Assembly: GCF_021300615.1 (NCBI RefSeq)
Contig: NZ_JAJTMY010000004.1
Location: 114,753 to 178,752, forward strand
DNA from: Helicobacter anatolicus
GTDB taxonomy: Bacteria; Campylobacterota; Campylobacteria; Campylobacterales; Helicobacteraceae
Length of the DNA: 64,000 nt
Reading direction: 5' to 3'
Position numbers and translations under genes: made by a program. The stretch's first letter is position 1. Each line of letters starts with the position of its first letter. Shown one piece after another: positions 28,619 to 38,270 of this stretch. The notes under the pieces were generated by a model. The model was not told where the DNA came from, searched no databases, and saw only the letters and a program-made list of their open reading frames with translations.

Positions 28619-29656
28619 ATGGATAGCATCTTATATTTTTATCGCGACCCACTTTTTGATATTATTATCCTGTTTTCTATTATTGCTACGATTGCATTAT
28701 TAGATTATTCTCGTAATAAATATCGCACACATAAAAAACAACAATCCCTACAAGCCTTGGCACAATCCTACGAACATACAACACTTAATGAAGATATGTC
28801 TCATTTTATCACCCTCTATCCCAAAGCTACACCATTTCTTATCAATCTTGCACAAACTTATGCACAAAGTGGTGATAATGAAATGGCAATTAAAATTTTT
28901 TTGAGCCTCCTAGAATCTAATAAAAACACAAAAACAAAAATTATTATTCTAGAATCTCTAGGCAAAACCTATCTAAATGCAGGTTTCATGCAAAAAAGCA
29001 AAGATATTTTCACTCAGATTCTAAAAACTTATCCACGAAATGCTACTGCCATGAAACTTCTTATCAAATCCTATGAAAACATGGGTGAATACCAAAAAGC
29101 GCTAGAAGCCCTAGAATGTTTAGATGAAATTGATAGTCAAACACAAGATTTTTATACGAATAATCAACAGTATTTTTATCTACTTATCCTTCTTAACGCA
29201 CACAACATCCCTCTTTACAAAAAAATCCAAAACGCCACTATTATTGGCAAAAACAACCCATTATTTGACAGAATTATTTTACGATACCTAAAAAATTATG
29301 ATTTAAAAGCTTTTTGGAATTATGTTTTTTGCTTGAATAGCGTAACAAATATTATCGATATTTTATGGGAATTTTCTCAAGAAAATCTACATGATGAAAT
29401 CATAAACCACCCACAAATTTTTGAAATTTTTGTCGCAAAAGGTTATTTTGAAAGCAAAAAAGAATGTTCAGTTTTTGAATTAGAAATTTTACGCACTATG
29501 CATACATATTCCACAAAAAAAATCCATCTTGCCTTTGAATATCGCTGCCATCACTGCAAAGCCATTTTCCCTTTTGATTCTCCACGATGCCCTCAATGTG
29601 AAGAATTAACACAGCTTGATTTAATCTTAAAACCTCTACAAAAGATAGAATTATGA
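28619..29656 (+). CDS. LapB-like protein: membrane anchor, TPR repeats and C-terminal zinc ribbon
   Basis: A 345-residue protein with one N-terminal membrane helix (about 12-29), then TPR repeats from about 75 to 165, a helical region, and a C-terminal rubredoxin-type knuckle (YRCHHCKAIFP, then RCPQCEE). This order is that of E. coli LapB (YciM), where the anchored TPR/rubredoxin protein brings LpxC to FtsH and so controls lipopolysaccharide synthesis. The architecture is seen directly; the LapB role is an inference. It overlaps rnhA by four bases. Confidence 0.68.
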   Translation: MDSILYFYRDPLFDIIILFSIIATIALLDYSRNKYRTHKKQQSLQALAQSYEHTTLNEDMSHFITLYPKATPFLINLAQTYAQSGDNEMAIKIFLSLLESNKNTKTKIIILESLGKTYLNAGFMQKSKDIFTQILKTYPRNATAMKLLIKSYENMGEYQKALEALECLDEIDSQTQDFYTNNQQYFYLLILLNAHNIPLYKKIQNATIIGKNNPLFDRIILRYLKNYDLKAFWNYVFCLNSVTNIIDILWEFSQENLHDEIINHPQIFEIFVAKGYFESKKECSVFELEILRTMHTYSTKKIHLAFEYRCHHCKAIFPFDSPRCPQCEELTQLDLILKPLQKIEL

Positions 29657-30090
29657 AAAAAATTCAAATTTATTGCGACGGATCTTGCCTTAACAATCCA
29701 GGATTTGGTGGATATTGCGCAATATTGCGCTATAAACAAACAGAAAAAATCATCCATGGGAGTATGCCAAATACTACAAATAATCGTATGGAACTTCTCG
29801 CGGTAATAGAAGCCCTAAAAGCCCTAAAAGAGCCTTGTGAAATCGAACTTTATAGCGATTCAAAATATGTTTGTGAAGGCATACAAAAATGGATTTTTAG
29901 CTGGATAAAAAAAAATTTTCGTGATGTTAAAAACCCTGATTTATGGAAAGAATTTTTAAATTATTCTAAAAACCACAAAATCAAAACTTTTTGGATAAAG
30001 GGTCATAACAACCACCCAGAAAATGAAAAATGTGATACAATCGCAAGGGAACAAGCACAACTACTAAAGGAGCAATATGTGCAACCTTGA
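29653..30090 (+). CDS. rnhA: Ribonuclease HI
   Basis: Cuts RNA in RNA-DNA hybrids. The 145 residues carry the catalytic carboxylates in [24 protein letters not shown] and YSDSKYV, plus the basic handle region [19 protein letters not shown]. It overlaps both neighbours (four bases with the lapB-like gene, fourteen with rnc). Confidence 0.97.
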   Translation: MKKIQIYCDGSCLNNPGFGGYCAILRYKQTEKIIHGSMPNTTNNRMELLAVIEALKALKEPCEIELYSDSKYVCEGIQKWIFSWIKKNFRDVKNPDLWKEFLNYSKNHKIKTFWIKGHNNHPENEKCDTIAREQAQLLKEQYVQP

Positions 30091-30760
30091 AGAACTTGAA
30101 AATTCTATTGGCTACCACTTTAAGGACAAGAATTTATTACTAACTGCACTCACTCATAAAAGCTATAAAAATCATCAAAATAATGAAAGATTGGAATTTT
30201 TGGGTGATGCTGTTTTGGATTTATTGGTAGGAGAATTTCTCTACCATAAATTTCCCAAAAATCAAGAAGGAGATCTCTCTAAAATGCGTGCAGCACTAGT
30301 CAATGAACAAAGTTTTACAAGTTTTGCACAAGCCATTAATCTACAAAATTTTATCCGCATCTCTCACAACGAAGAAAGTAATTTGGGTAGAGAAAAATCT
30401 TCTATTCTCTCTAGCGCATTTGAAGCATTAATTGGTGCTATCTATCTTGAATCTGGTATTAAAATAGCCAAAAAAACTACCTACAAGATCCTAGAAGAAC
30501 TCTATCCAAAAATTGATACACAAAGCCTTTTTATTGACTACAAAACCGCTTTACAAGAAATCACACAGGCTCGCTTTAATGAAATCCCTCGCTATGAGCT
30601 TTTGGAAGAAATTGGTCCTGACCACTGCAAAAAATTTAAAATCTCCTTACTAATACAAGGGCAAGAATATGCACGTGCTATCGGAACAAGCAAGAAAAAT
30701 GCCCAGCAAAATTGTGCAAAAATTGCATACCAAAAAATTATTGAACAAGAAAAAATATGA
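30077..30760 (+). CDS. rnc: Ribonuclease III
   Basis: A 227-residue double-strand-specific endonuclease for rRNA and antisense RNA processing. The signature [20 protein letters not shown] is at about 38-57, and [11 protein letters not shown] holds the second metal site. A dsRNA-binding domain fills about 155-225 ([12 protein letters not shown] to [15 protein letters not shown]). AAGGAG five bases before the ATG supports this start inside rnhA. Confidence 0.97.
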   Translation: MCNLEELENSIGYHFKDKNLLLTALTHKSYKNHQNNERLEFLGDAVLDLLVGEFLYHKFPKNQEGDLSKMRAALVNEQSFTSFAQAINLQNFIRISHNEESNLGREKSSILSSAFEALIGAIYLESGIKIAKKTTYKILEELYPKIDTQSLFIDYKTALQEITQARFNEIPRYELLEEIGPDHCKKFKISLLIQGQEYARAIGTSKKNAQQNCAKIAYQKIIEQEKI

Positions 30761-31842
30761 ATACCTTTGGTCAGCGTCTTAAAATAAGTACTTTTGGAGA
30801 ATCTCATGGAAAGGCCATTGGTTGCATAATTGATGGATTGCCCGCAGGATTATTTATTGATGAAGTGCGTATCGCACAAGAACTGGATAGGAGAAAAGGT
30901 GGAAAAAATCTTTTTAGTACACAAAGAAAAGAAGCAGATTCTTTTGAAATTTTAAGCGGGGTTTTTAATTCTTACACCACAGGCACCCCTCTTGCAATTC
31001 TTATCTACAACACAGATAGTAAAAGCAAAGATTATGAAGAAATTCGCAATCTTTTTCGACCTTCGCACGCAGATTTCACCTATTTTCACAAATATGGCTT
31101 TAGAGATTATCGTGGTGGCGGAAGGAGTTCAGCAAGAGAAACTGTTGCTAGAGTATGTGCCGGAAGTGTCGCAAAGATGCTCTTGGAGCATTTTGGTATT
31201 TTTACGCAAAGTGGAATTTATGCAATCGGGGAAATAGAAGCATCAGAAATTGATTTTGATTTTGCCAAAAATAGTGAAATTTTTAGCCTAGATAAAGATA
31301 AAGAATCTGCACAAAAAAATTTAATTTTAGATACAAAAAAAGCTCATGATAGTATTGGTGGGGTAGCTCTCATAAAGGCTTCTGGAACAATTCCTATTGG
31401 TCTTGGTGAAGGGCTTTATCATAAATTAGATTCTCAAATTGGAAGTTTAATGATGGGATTAAATGGTGTAAAAGCCGTAGAAATTGGTGCAGGGATTTTA
31501 GCAGCAAAAAACACTGGGAGCAAAAATAATGATTCTATGGACTCTCAAGGATTTTTAAGCAATCGCCACGGAGGGGTTCTTGGAGGAATGAGTAGTGGAG
31601 AAGAGATAATTTTAAAAGTTCATTTCAAACCTACGCCTAGTATTTTTATCACGCAAAATACACAAGATATTTATAAAAATCAAATATCTTTTAATCTCAA
31701 AGGAAGACATGATCCTTGCATTGCTATTCGAGGAAGTGTTGTATGCGAACATTTATTAGCATTAATTTTAGCAGATTTATTACTTCTAAATACAAGTGCC
31801 AAACTAAGCCATCTTGAAAAAATTTATTTTTCATCACATTAA
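30757..31842 (+). CDS. aroC: Chorismate synthase
   Basis: A 361-residue FMN-dependent enzyme turning EPSP into chorismate. Signatures are the N-terminal [18 protein letters not shown], the middle [19 protein letters not shown] and the late [17 protein letters not shown] with RGRHDPC-like sequence ([11 protein letters not shown]). It overlaps rnc by four bases and is the last gene of the 27.8-31.8 kb operon. Confidence 0.97.
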   Translation: MNTFGQRLKISTFGESHGKAIGCIIDGLPAGLFIDEVRIAQELDRRKGGKNLFSTQRKEADSFEILSGVFNSYTTGTPLAILIYNTDSKSKDYEEIRNLFRPSHADFTYFHKYGFRDYRGGGRSSARETVARVCAGSVAKMLLEHFGIFTQSGIYAIGEIEASEIDFDFAKNSEIFSLDKDKESAQKNLILDTKKAHDSIGGVALIKASGTIPIGLGEGLYHKLDSQIGSLMMGLNGVKAVEIGAGILAAKNTGSKNNDSMDSQGFLSNRHGGVLGGMSSGEEIILKVHFKPTPSIFITQNTQDIYKNQISFNLKGRHDPCIAIRGSVVCEHLLALILADLLLLNTSAKLSHLEKIYFSSH

Positions 31843-31857
31843 ACCCAAATTTTTTTG

Positions 31858-31863
31858 TAGAAT
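31858..31863 (+). promoter_or_regulatory. Possible -10 element for the DUF3943 gene
   Basis: TAGAAT 29 bp ahead of the ATG at 31892, in the 49-bp gap after aroC. Only the hexamer supports it. Confidence 0.35.
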
Positions 31864-31891
31864 CTAAAAAACAAATAATCAAAATAGGACA

Positions 31892-32584
31892 ATGAAGAAA
31901 AAACTTATACTTTTATTTTTATTGTTAAATTTTATGCATGCAGAATTTAAAGAGCCGCCTGCTTTTTTTGAACCTGACAAAAAATACCGCTATCTTCTTA
32001 TGAGTAATGGTGTGCTTTTTGCAACAGCAGTTGCAGCGTTTGGAACACTATTGTTATTACCAGAAAGTATCACAAACTGGAGTGATGAAGATATTGCAAA
32101 TCTTGGCACAAATTATGTTAAAAAAGTAAATTTAGGTCCTGTTATTGATAAAGATAAGCTTTATTTAAATTATCTTGCACATCCTTATGTTGGAGCGATT
32201 TATTATATGCAGCCTCGCACTGCGGGATTTAGCTGGACTGCATCTGCGTTCTATTCTTTTTTGTTTTCAACATTTTTTTGGGAATATGGACTTGAGGCTT
32301 TTGCAGAAATTCCAAGTTGGCAAGACCTAATTCTAACTCCTGCATTAGGCTCACTAATTGGTGAAGGGTTTTATCAAGCCTCCCGCTATATTCAAAATCA
32401 TCATGGCAGACTATGGAATTCAAAATTTTTGGGCACTATAGCCTTAATGATTATGGATCCCATAGGATTTATTATGCGTGATATGGGTCTTGCAAAGGCT
32501 GTTGGAATCAAAAATAAAAATATCATCACTGCAACAATGCCTCAAAAAGAAGGATTTGTAGCAAGTATCAAAATTATTTGGTAA
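31892..32584 (+). CDS. DUF3943 envelope protein
   Basis: A 230-residue protein with a signal peptide (1-17) and a conserved DUF3943 core (NYLAHPYVGAIYY, STFFWEYGLEAFAEIPS, DLILTPALGSLIGE). The core alternates small and aromatic residues and fits an outer-membrane or membrane-associated fold. The function is unknown. A gene for a small beta-barrel follows after 21 bp, so the two are probably expressed together in the outer envelope. Confidence 0.72.
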   Translation: MKKKLILLFLLLNFMHAEFKEPPAFFEPDKKYRYLLMSNGVLFATAVAAFGTLLLLPESITNWSDEDIANLGTNYVKKVNLGPVIDKDKLYLNYLAHPYVGAIYYMQPRTAGFSWTASAFYSFLFSTFFWEYGLEAFAEIPSWQDLILTPALGSLIGEGFYQASRYIQNHHGRLWNSKFLGTIALMIMDPIGFIMRDMGLAKAVGIKNKNIITATMPQKEGFVASIKIIW

Positions 32585-32605
32585 TCTCACTTAAAAAGGA
32601 AAAAT

Positions 32606-33301
32606 ATGAAAAAAATTTTCTTGTTTTTATCTTTTTGTACATTTTTTTATGCACAAGAAATATCAAGCACCCTAGATAAACAAAGCACAACAGAGCAAAC
32701 AGCTCCCCAAAATCTCAAAGAAGACAAACAAGAAAGTGGGCAAAATAAAAAAGGAAATATAATTATTGGCATCTTTAGTGGTATCAATACACTTACAACA
32801 AAAAATAAATATTTCAATCAGCTTACTGAACTCAAAGGAGATAGCCGCTCTACAAATAGTATTGCTCTTAGCTATGGTTTAAAAATCGGTTATGACTTCA
32901 TCATTAAACCTAAACATATTTTGCGTTTTTATTTTGATTATAGTGGCAATAATTTTTTTGATCAAGCAAGCAGCAAAGTTTATCTCAATGCCCTATTTTT
33001 AAACCTAGATTATCGATATGGTCTTATAGATTTACTAGATCTTTTTGTCGGTGTTCATGCCAATACTGCGTTTTTAAACACGCAAAACTATGCGCAACAA
33101 GTAAGTTTTGGTGGCGGAATTAATATTGGCTTTATTTTCAATATCCTCCCTTATCTAGAATTTGAAACACGTATGCGTTTTATTAGTGATAGCCTAAGCC
33201 CAATACAAGCATCTCTTGATCGAGAAATAACAGCGACAAATAGAAAGGTAGAATTTGGAGATTTATTAAATTTTAGCGTAGGGATAAATTTTAGATTCTA
33301 A
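32606..33301 (+). CDS. Outer-membrane beta-barrel protein, family not assigned
   Basis: A 231-residue protein with a signal peptide (1-16), a low-complexity stretch rich in K, E, Q and T (20-50), and then eight or so amphipathic strands (LSYGLKIGYDFIIKPKHILR, RFYFDYSGNNFF, LFLNLDYRYGLIDLLDLFVG). It ends in FSVGINFRF, a C-terminal phenylalanine motif recognised by the BAM machinery. It resembles the small Helicobacter outer-membrane protein group in form; I cannot assign a named family. Confidence 0.72.
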   Translation: MKKIFLFLSFCTFFYAQEISSTLDKQSTTEQTAPQNLKEDKQESGQNKKGNIIIGIFSGINTLTTKNKYFNQLTELKGDSRSTNSIALSYGLKIGYDFIIKPKHILRFYFDYSGNNFFDQASSKVYLNALFLNLDYRYGLIDLLDLFVGVHANTAFLNTQNYAQQVSFGGGINIGFIFNILPYLEFETRMRFISDSLSPIQASLDREITATNRKVEFGDLLNFSVGINFRF

Positions 33302-33322
33302 AAACAATATCTAGCAATCTAG

Positions 33323-33358
33323 AAAAAAAGGGGTTTTATCAATCAAAAACTTACCCCT
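33323..33358 (-). terminator. Intrinsic terminator after fldA
   Basis: On the minus strand a hairpin GGGG..TTTT/AAAACCCC (33330-33337 with 33345-33357, small bulge) is followed by seven T residues (A tract at 33323-33329 on the plus strand). It lies 78 bp past the fldA stop. Confidence 0.65.
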
Positions 33359-33435
33359 AACTCTACCCCTCCTTTTTATTTATATTTTTGTCCTTAGAGT
33401 TTTTATTGATTTTATATCAATTACTTGCCGCCTCT

Positions 33436-33933
33436 TTAACTAAAAAATGGCTTAATTTCTGCAACCCATTTTTCAATACGCTCTTGTGTGAGCTCAGGTT
33501 GATTATCTTCATCAAGCACCAAACCTAAAAATTTCCCATCTTCTAAAGACTTGGTAGAATCAAAACTATAACCCTCAATACTGGTTTTACCAACCACATT
33601 ACCAAGCCTAACTTTTTCGTAAAGATAATACAAACAATCACAAAAAGTATCACTATAAGTATCTTGATCCCCTAATCCAACTAATGCAATAGTTTTTCCC
33701 TCAAAATCCTTAGCATCAAAAGCATCAATCATATCCTCCCAATCTGATTGCAAATCCCCATAACCATAGGTAGAACTTGCTAAAATCAAATAATCATACT
33801 CTAAAATCTGCTGTTTATTTACCTTGGAAACATCCATTGGTTTTGTATCAACTTCTAATTTTTTTGCAATTAAATCAGCAATAGTGTGCGTATTTCCACT
33901 ATCAGTTCCATAAAATATACCTATTTTTTTCAT
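33436..33933 (-). CDS. fldA: Flavodoxin
   Basis: A 165-residue FMN electron carrier. It has the phosphate loop YGTDSGNTHT near the N-terminus, SSTYGYGDLQSDWEDMIDAF, and the second FMN loop GLGDQDTYSDTFCDC. In H. pylori FldA is essential and accepts electrons from pyruvate:flavodoxin oxidoreductase. It is a single gene with its own terminator. Confidence 0.96.
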   Translation of the reverse strand: MKKIGIFYGTDSGNTHTIADLIAKKLEVDTKPMDVSKVNKQQILEYDYLILASSTYGYGDLQSDWEDMIDAFDAKDFEGKTIALVGLGDQDTYSDTFCDCLYYLYEKVRLGNVVGKTSIEGYSFDSTKSLEDGKFLGLVLDEDNQPELTQERIEKWVAEIKPFFS

Positions 33934-34003
33934 ATAAATTCCTTTGTCTAAAACTGCATAAAATTATGCTCTCTCCTTATAGTCCAATAAAACTAATAAA
34001 AAA

Positions 34004-34579
34004 TTAACTTTTTTTCGTACTATAAATTTTCAAAACCCCTAGAATAATAAGTATAAATATAACAAATAAAACAGGAGCAGTATATGCGGGTAAAAAAGAA
34101 AGCTTATCTAAAATATTTTGGAAAAAATTTGCAGCAAAAAAACTCACAAGTCCAACAGAAATAGCCCATACTAGACATGCAAGCGTATTAAAAAAATAAA
34201 ATTTTTTCAACTTATATCTACTTACTCCAATAGCAATCGGCACGATAGTTTTAATTCCATATAAATACTTGCTAAATAAAATTAATCCTACACCATACTT
34301 TTTAAGCCACAAAAATGCTAATGCTACTTTTCTTTTGTGCTTTTTAAGATATTTTTCAAAATCTTTTTTCTGCATTCGCACCATAAGAGCAAAAAAATTT
34401 GTTCCAATTGCATTGCCCAAAAATGCCAATAAAATACTCAAGCTAATATCCATTTTCCCCATGCTACACAAAAATCCTGCTGCAACAATTGCTACATATC
34501 CCCCACCCAAAGAATAAACAAATACAAGCAAATATCCCCAAGTTTGTAAATTTTCCTGAAATATTTGAATAGCTTCCAC
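34004..34579 (-). CDS. DedA-family inner membrane protein
   Basis: About 191 residues with four to five membrane segments and the DedA pattern: GGGYVAIVAAGFLCSMG, FLGNAIGTNFFALM, the amphipathic KKYGVGLILFSKYLYGIKT, and PIAIGVSRYKLKKFYFFN. DedA proteins are flippase-like and affect phospholipid and undecaprenyl-phosphate recycling. I prefer GTG 34579, six bases after GGAG, over a TTG twelve bases further upstream. Confidence 0.8.
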   Translation of the reverse strand: MEAIQIFQENLQTWGYLLVFVYSLGGGYVAIVAAGFLCSMGKMDISLSILLAFLGNAIGTNFFALMVRMQKKDFEKYLKKHKRKVALAFLWLKKYGVGLILFSKYLYGIKTIVPIAIGVSRYKLKKFYFFNTLACLVWAISVGLVSFFAANFFQNILDKLSFLPAYTAPVLFVIFILIILGVLKIYSTKKS

Positions 34580-34649
34580 TTCAGTCTCCAAAATTAATAT
34601 TGATTATCATTATAGTAAAATAACCTTAATAATTTTTAATTTTTACCCC

Positions 34650-35315
34650 CTAAAATCGGTAACCATATTCCAAAGTTGCATAATCCTCCAAAGTTCCTCT
34701 AAGATAAAAAGTAGCATTTGCCCCATACAGAGTTGCCTGATTTTTGGCACTTTTCTGTGATAATATTCCACCAAATCGATAACTCAAAGCTATTTGATGA
34801 TTATGAATATAAAAATGCACACCAATTTCTGGATAAATCTGATGAATATGAAAATTATTTTTTAGCGAATATGCTCCTTCATGCAATAAAAAATACTGCC
34901 TAAACCGATATCCTGCTCCAAAATTCAATCCAAATACAAAATTTTCCCGATTTACCACATCATACAAAAAAGCAAAATCCACCCCCATACTAAAAGGAAG
35001 AATACTTTGACTAATTGCAAAATCTTTATATGCAAAATCACTAAATATAATCTTATTTCCCAAGCCACAATATACAGATAATTTAGCACCAAAATTTTCT
35101 GTGTAATAAAGCTGATCACCAAGCTTTAAACCAATTTCTGCAAAAATCTTTTTTTGCAAAGATAAGGGGGTAAAATTTTCAAAAACCTCCATTTGCAAAC
35201 TATTTACCCCAAGCTCCAAACCAAAAAATAACCCATTTTTAACATTTTCCTCATCTGCATGCAAAAAAACCGCACAAAACAACATCAATACTTTTTTTTT
35301 CAATATCCACCCCAT
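34650..35315 (-). CDS. Outer-membrane barrel-like protein, hypothetical
   Basis: About 221 residues with a signal peptide, then alternating strands (GLKLGDQLYYTENFGAKLSV, FGLNFGAGYRFRQYFLLHEG). It ends ATLEYGYRF, a terminal phenylalanine typical of barrels inserted by BAM. The start is uncertain: ATG 35315 gives a longer N-terminus, while TTG 35303 gives a standard signal peptide (MKKKVLMLFCAVFLHA). No family is recognised; it may be another small Helicobacter outer-membrane protein. Confidence 0.65.
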   Translation of the reverse strand: MGWILKKKVLMLFCAVFLHADEENVKNGLFFGLELGVNSLQMEVFENFTPLSLQKKIFAEIGLKLGDQLYYTENFGAKLSVYCGLGNKIIFSDFAYKDFAISQSILPFSMGVDFAFLYDVVNRENFVFGLNFGAGYRFRQYFLLHEGAYSLKNNFHIHQIYPEIGVHFYIHNHQIALSYRFGGILSQKSAKNQATLYGANATFYLRGTLEDYATLEYGYRF

Positions 35316-35354
35316 TTACTTTATTTTCATTTTAAATAACAAAGTATTTTTTGA

Positions 35355-35360
35355 TAAAAT
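35355..35360 (+). promoter_or_regulatory. Extended -10 element for thrC
   Basis: TAAAAT preceded by TGA, ending 32 bp before the ATG at 35393. It also argues against the in-frame TTG at 35351, which would lie upstream of the transcript start. Confidence 0.6.
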
Positions 35361-35392
35361 GCAAACCACAATTCTACCAGAAAGAGGTTTTT

Positions 35393-36859
35393 ATGTTAAA
35401 TTTTGTCGGAACAAGAGATAGCTCTCAAAATTGTGACTTTAAAAATGCGGTTTTAAACCCTAATGCAAACTTTGGAGGACTATGGACACTCAAGAAAATA
35501 CCTCAGATTGATTTTTCCACTTATCAAAACCTTGATTACAAAAACCTTTGTGAGAAAATCTTTCAAGCACTAGACCTTAATCTAAACTCAAAAATTTTAG
35601 ATTCTGTTTTAAACGCATACGAAAACTTTGATGACAAAACAAATCCCGCACCTTTAAATTTTATACAAAAAAATCTTGCAATCCAAGAGCTCTATCATGG
35701 AAAAACAAGAGCCTTTAAAGATATGGCACTGGCACCATTTGGAAAACTTTTCTCCTTACTGGCCAAAGAAAAAAAAGAAAAATATCTCATCTTAACTGCT
35801 ACAAGTGGCGACACCGGTCCTGCAACTTTAGAAAGCTTCAAGAATCTTGAAAACATAGAAGTTGTCTGCCTTTATCCCAAAGGTGGCACTAGTGATGTAC
35901 AAGCTTTACAAATGACTACGCAAGATGCATCAAATCTTCATGTTTTTGGCATAGAAGGTAACTTTGATGATGCACAAGGTATTTTAAAATCACTCATTCA
36001 AGATTTAGATTTTAAAAACGCCTTACAGGAAAAAAATTTTTTACTTTCTGCTGCAAATTCTGTAAATTTTGGGCGCATTGCATTTCAGATTATCTATCAT
36101 ATTTGGGGTTATCTTTGCTATATTAAAACCTCCAAAATCCCATTTGGCACACCAATAAAAACCATCATTCCTAGTGGAAATTTTGGAAATGCATTGGGAG
36201 CATTTTTTGCCAAAAAAATGGGACTACCTTTAGAAAAAATCATTATTGCTTCAAACCCCAATAATATTCTTAGTGATTTTATTAATACAGGAATCTATGA
36301 TATTTCATACAGAAGCCTAAAACACACCTACTCTCCTGCAATGGATATCTTAAAAAGCTCCAACATAGAACGTATACTTTTTACGCTTTTTGGCGATCAA
36401 GAAACCAAAAAATTTATGCATTCTCTAGAAACCAAACAATGTTATTCCCTCAATCAAACTCAACTAAAAACTCTACAAGAATATTTTGAGGCAACTTATT
36501 GTGAAGATGAAAAATGTTTGGATATCATTAAAAATTTTTATGATAAAAACCTTCTAATTGATCCACACACTGCAAATGCAATTTTTGCACATCAACAATT
36601 AAATCCAAAAGAAAGTATTATTTGTTCTACTGCAGAATGGAGCAAGTTCGCTCCTATTGTTATAAAAGCAGTTACAAAAAAACAATCAAGCGATAAAGAG
36701 GCAATTGAAAAGATTCTTAAAGATCAAAATCTAAACTTATCCCCACATATCGAGCAACTTTTTGCAAAACCTATTTATCATCAAGAAGTTTTAAAAATCT
36801 CTGAAGTAAAAGATAAAATTTTACAATCCCTCAACTCAACCCCTAACACAAGGAGATAG
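35393..36859 (+). CDS. thrC: Threonine synthase
   Basis: A 488-residue PLP enzyme making threonine from O-phosphohomoserine. The PLP lysine is in HGKTRAFKDMALAPFG, followed by LTATSGDTGPATLES and the glycine-rich phosphate site IPSGNFGNALGAF. I start at ATG 35393, preceded by AAAGAGG and a fitting promoter. The next gene, modA, begins three bases past the stop, so thrC and modABC may share an mRNA although they are unrelated in function. Confidence 0.95.
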   Translation: MLNFVGTRDSSQNCDFKNAVLNPNANFGGLWTLKKIPQIDFSTYQNLDYKNLCEKIFQALDLNLNSKILDSVLNAYENFDDKTNPAPLNFIQKNLAIQELYHGKTRAFKDMALAPFGKLFSLLAKEKKEKYLILTATSGDTGPATLESFKNLENIEVVCLYPKGGTSDVQALQMTTQDASNLHVFGIEGNFDDAQGILKSLIQDLDFKNALQEKNFLLSAANSVNFGRIAFQIIYHIWGYLCYIKTSKIPFGTPIKTIIPSGNFGNALGAFFAKKMGLPLEKIIIASNPNNILSDFINTGIYDISYRSLKHTYSPAMDILKSSNIERILFTLFGDQETKKFMHSLETKQCYSLNQTQLKTLQEYFEATYCEDEKCLDIIKNFYDKNLLIDPHTANAIFAHQQLNPKESIICSTAEWSKFAPIVIKAVTKKQSSDKEAIEKILKDQNLNLSPHIEQLFAKPIYHQEVLKISEVKDKILQSLNSTPNTRR

Positions 36860-36861
36860 AT

Positions 36862-37578
36862 ATGATAAAAATATTATTTTTCTTTTTAAGTATAAATTTT
36901 ATATTTGCAGATACAATTCAAGTATTAGCTGCGGCAAATCTCTCTAAGGTATTAGAAAAAATCAAAGAAGATTTTTTACTTACAAATCCTCAGCATAAAA
37001 TTCACATCTCCTATATTTCCTCAGGAAAAGCCTATGCACAAATAAAAAATCAAGCCCCTGTAGATCTTTTTGTCTCCGCAGACACTTTTTACCCACAAAA
37101 GCTTTTTGAAGAAAAACTTGCGACAAAACCAAGAATCTATGCCAAAGGAACGCTAATTCTTTGGAGCAAAAACATAAAAATAAAAAATCTTGAAACACTT
37201 CTAGATTCTAAAATTAAAAATATTGCACTCCCTAATCCTGATCTAGCACCTTATGGAAGAGCAGCAAAACAAGCCTTAGAAAACACGCAACTCTACCCCA
37301 AAATTGCCCATAAAATCTCACAAGCAAGCTCTATCTCACAAGCTCATCAATGGATTGATAGTAATAATTGTGAAATAGGATTTGATGCACTCTCACTCAT
37401 TGATATAAAAGATAACAACATTAGTTTCATCAAAGTCCCTACCACGCTTTATGAACCAATTCTCCAAGCTCTAACTCTTACAAAATTTGGAGAACAAAAC
37501 CTCTTGGCTCAAAAATTTGCAAATTTTATTTTGGATTCCAAAATTATTTTTGAGCAGCATGGCTACCTACTACCCTAA
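36862..37578 (+). CDS. modA: Molybdate ABC transporter, periplasmic binding protein
   Basis: A 238-residue secreted binding protein (signal peptide 1-17). The oxyanion-binding fold is shown by VLAAANLSKVLEKI, SYISSGKAYAQIKNQAPVDLFVS, and LPNPDLAPYGRAAKQAL. It captures molybdate (or tungstate) for ModBC. AAGGAG is seven bases before the ATG. Molybdenum enzymes in Helicobacter-like bacteria include formate dehydrogenase and biotin or TMAO sulfoxide reductases; none is encoded here. Confidence 0.93.
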   Translation: MIKILFFFLSINFIFADTIQVLAAANLSKVLEKIKEDFLLTNPQHKIHISYISSGKAYAQIKNQAPVDLFVSADTFYPQKLFEEKLATKPRIYAKGTLILWSKNIKIKNLETLLDSKIKNIALPNPDLAPYGRAAKQALENTQLYPKIAHKISQASSISQAHQWIDSNNCEIGFDALSLIDIKDNNISFIKVPTTLYEPILQALTLTKFGEQNLLAQKFANFILDSKIIFEQHGYLLP

Positions 37579-37586
37579 GGCATTGC

Positions 37587-38270
37587 TTGATTTTTGATAT
37601 AGACTTTTTACAGACTATTTTTTTAAGCATCAAGCTTGCCACATATACTACATTATTATTATTACCCATTGGCATTGCTCTGGGATATTTTTTAGCATAT
37701 AGTAAACACAAAGCAAAAATTATCATAGAAACGCTAATTTGGATGCCCCTTATTCTACCCCCTACTGTGCTTGGGTTTTATCTTTTAATTTGCTTTTCTC
37801 CCAATCATTTTTTAGGAGCTTTTTTACAAAAACATTTTCAAATTAAACTTGCTTTTAGTTTTTGGGGCATCGTGCTTGGCAGTGTGATTTTTTCTCTACC
37901 TTTTATGGTAAATCCCATCAAAAATGCCCTCTCTACGCTCCCTGAAAACCTTAAAGAAGCAAGCTATACTCTAGGAAAAAATAAAACCTCCACACTCTTT
38001 TTTGTTTTGCTTCCTAATATCTCGCCTAGCATTTTGCTTGCTATCATCACAACTTTTGCACATACCATCGGAGAATTTGGTGTTGTAATCATGCTAGGTG
38101 GCGATATACCCAATGTCAGCAGAGTGGCAAGTATTGCAATTTATACACAAACTGAAATGCTTAATTATCAAATAGCTCATTCTTATGCTCTTATCTTAAG
38201 TATTACAAGTTTTAGTCTACTTTTTATTGTTATTTATATTAATCACAAAATCCAAAAAGGTATTTTATGA
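37587..38270 (+). CDS. modB: Molybdate ABC transporter, permease
   Basis: A 227-residue inner membrane permease with about five helices and the EAA-type cytoplasmic loop (LPENLKEASYTLGKNKTSTLF) that docks on ModC. The start is TTG at 37587 with TAAGG six bases upstream, a weak start that may lower its dose relative to ModA. The stop overlaps the modC start as ATGA. Confidence 0.93.
   Translation: MIFDIDFLQTIFLSIKLATYTTLLLLPIGIALGYFLAYSKHKAKIIIETLIWMPLILPPTVLGFYLLICFSPNHFLGAFLQKHFQIKLAFSFWGIVLGSVIFSLPFMVNPIKNALSTLPENLKEASYTLGKNKTSTLFFVLLPNISPSILLAIITTFAHTIGEFGVVIMLGGDIPNVSRVASIAIYTQTEMLNYQIAHSYALILSITSFSLLFIVIYINHKIQKGIL

Noticed and set aside
33301..33325. Short CTAG-CAAT-CTAG hairpin after the barrel gene
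   Set aside because: Only four base pairs; too weak to support a plus-strand terminator.
35351..35392. In-frame TTG start giving thrC 14 extra residues
   Set aside because: It overlaps the extended -10 (35352-35360) and has no ribosome-binding site, while ATG 35393 has AAAGAGG in front and matches the family start.
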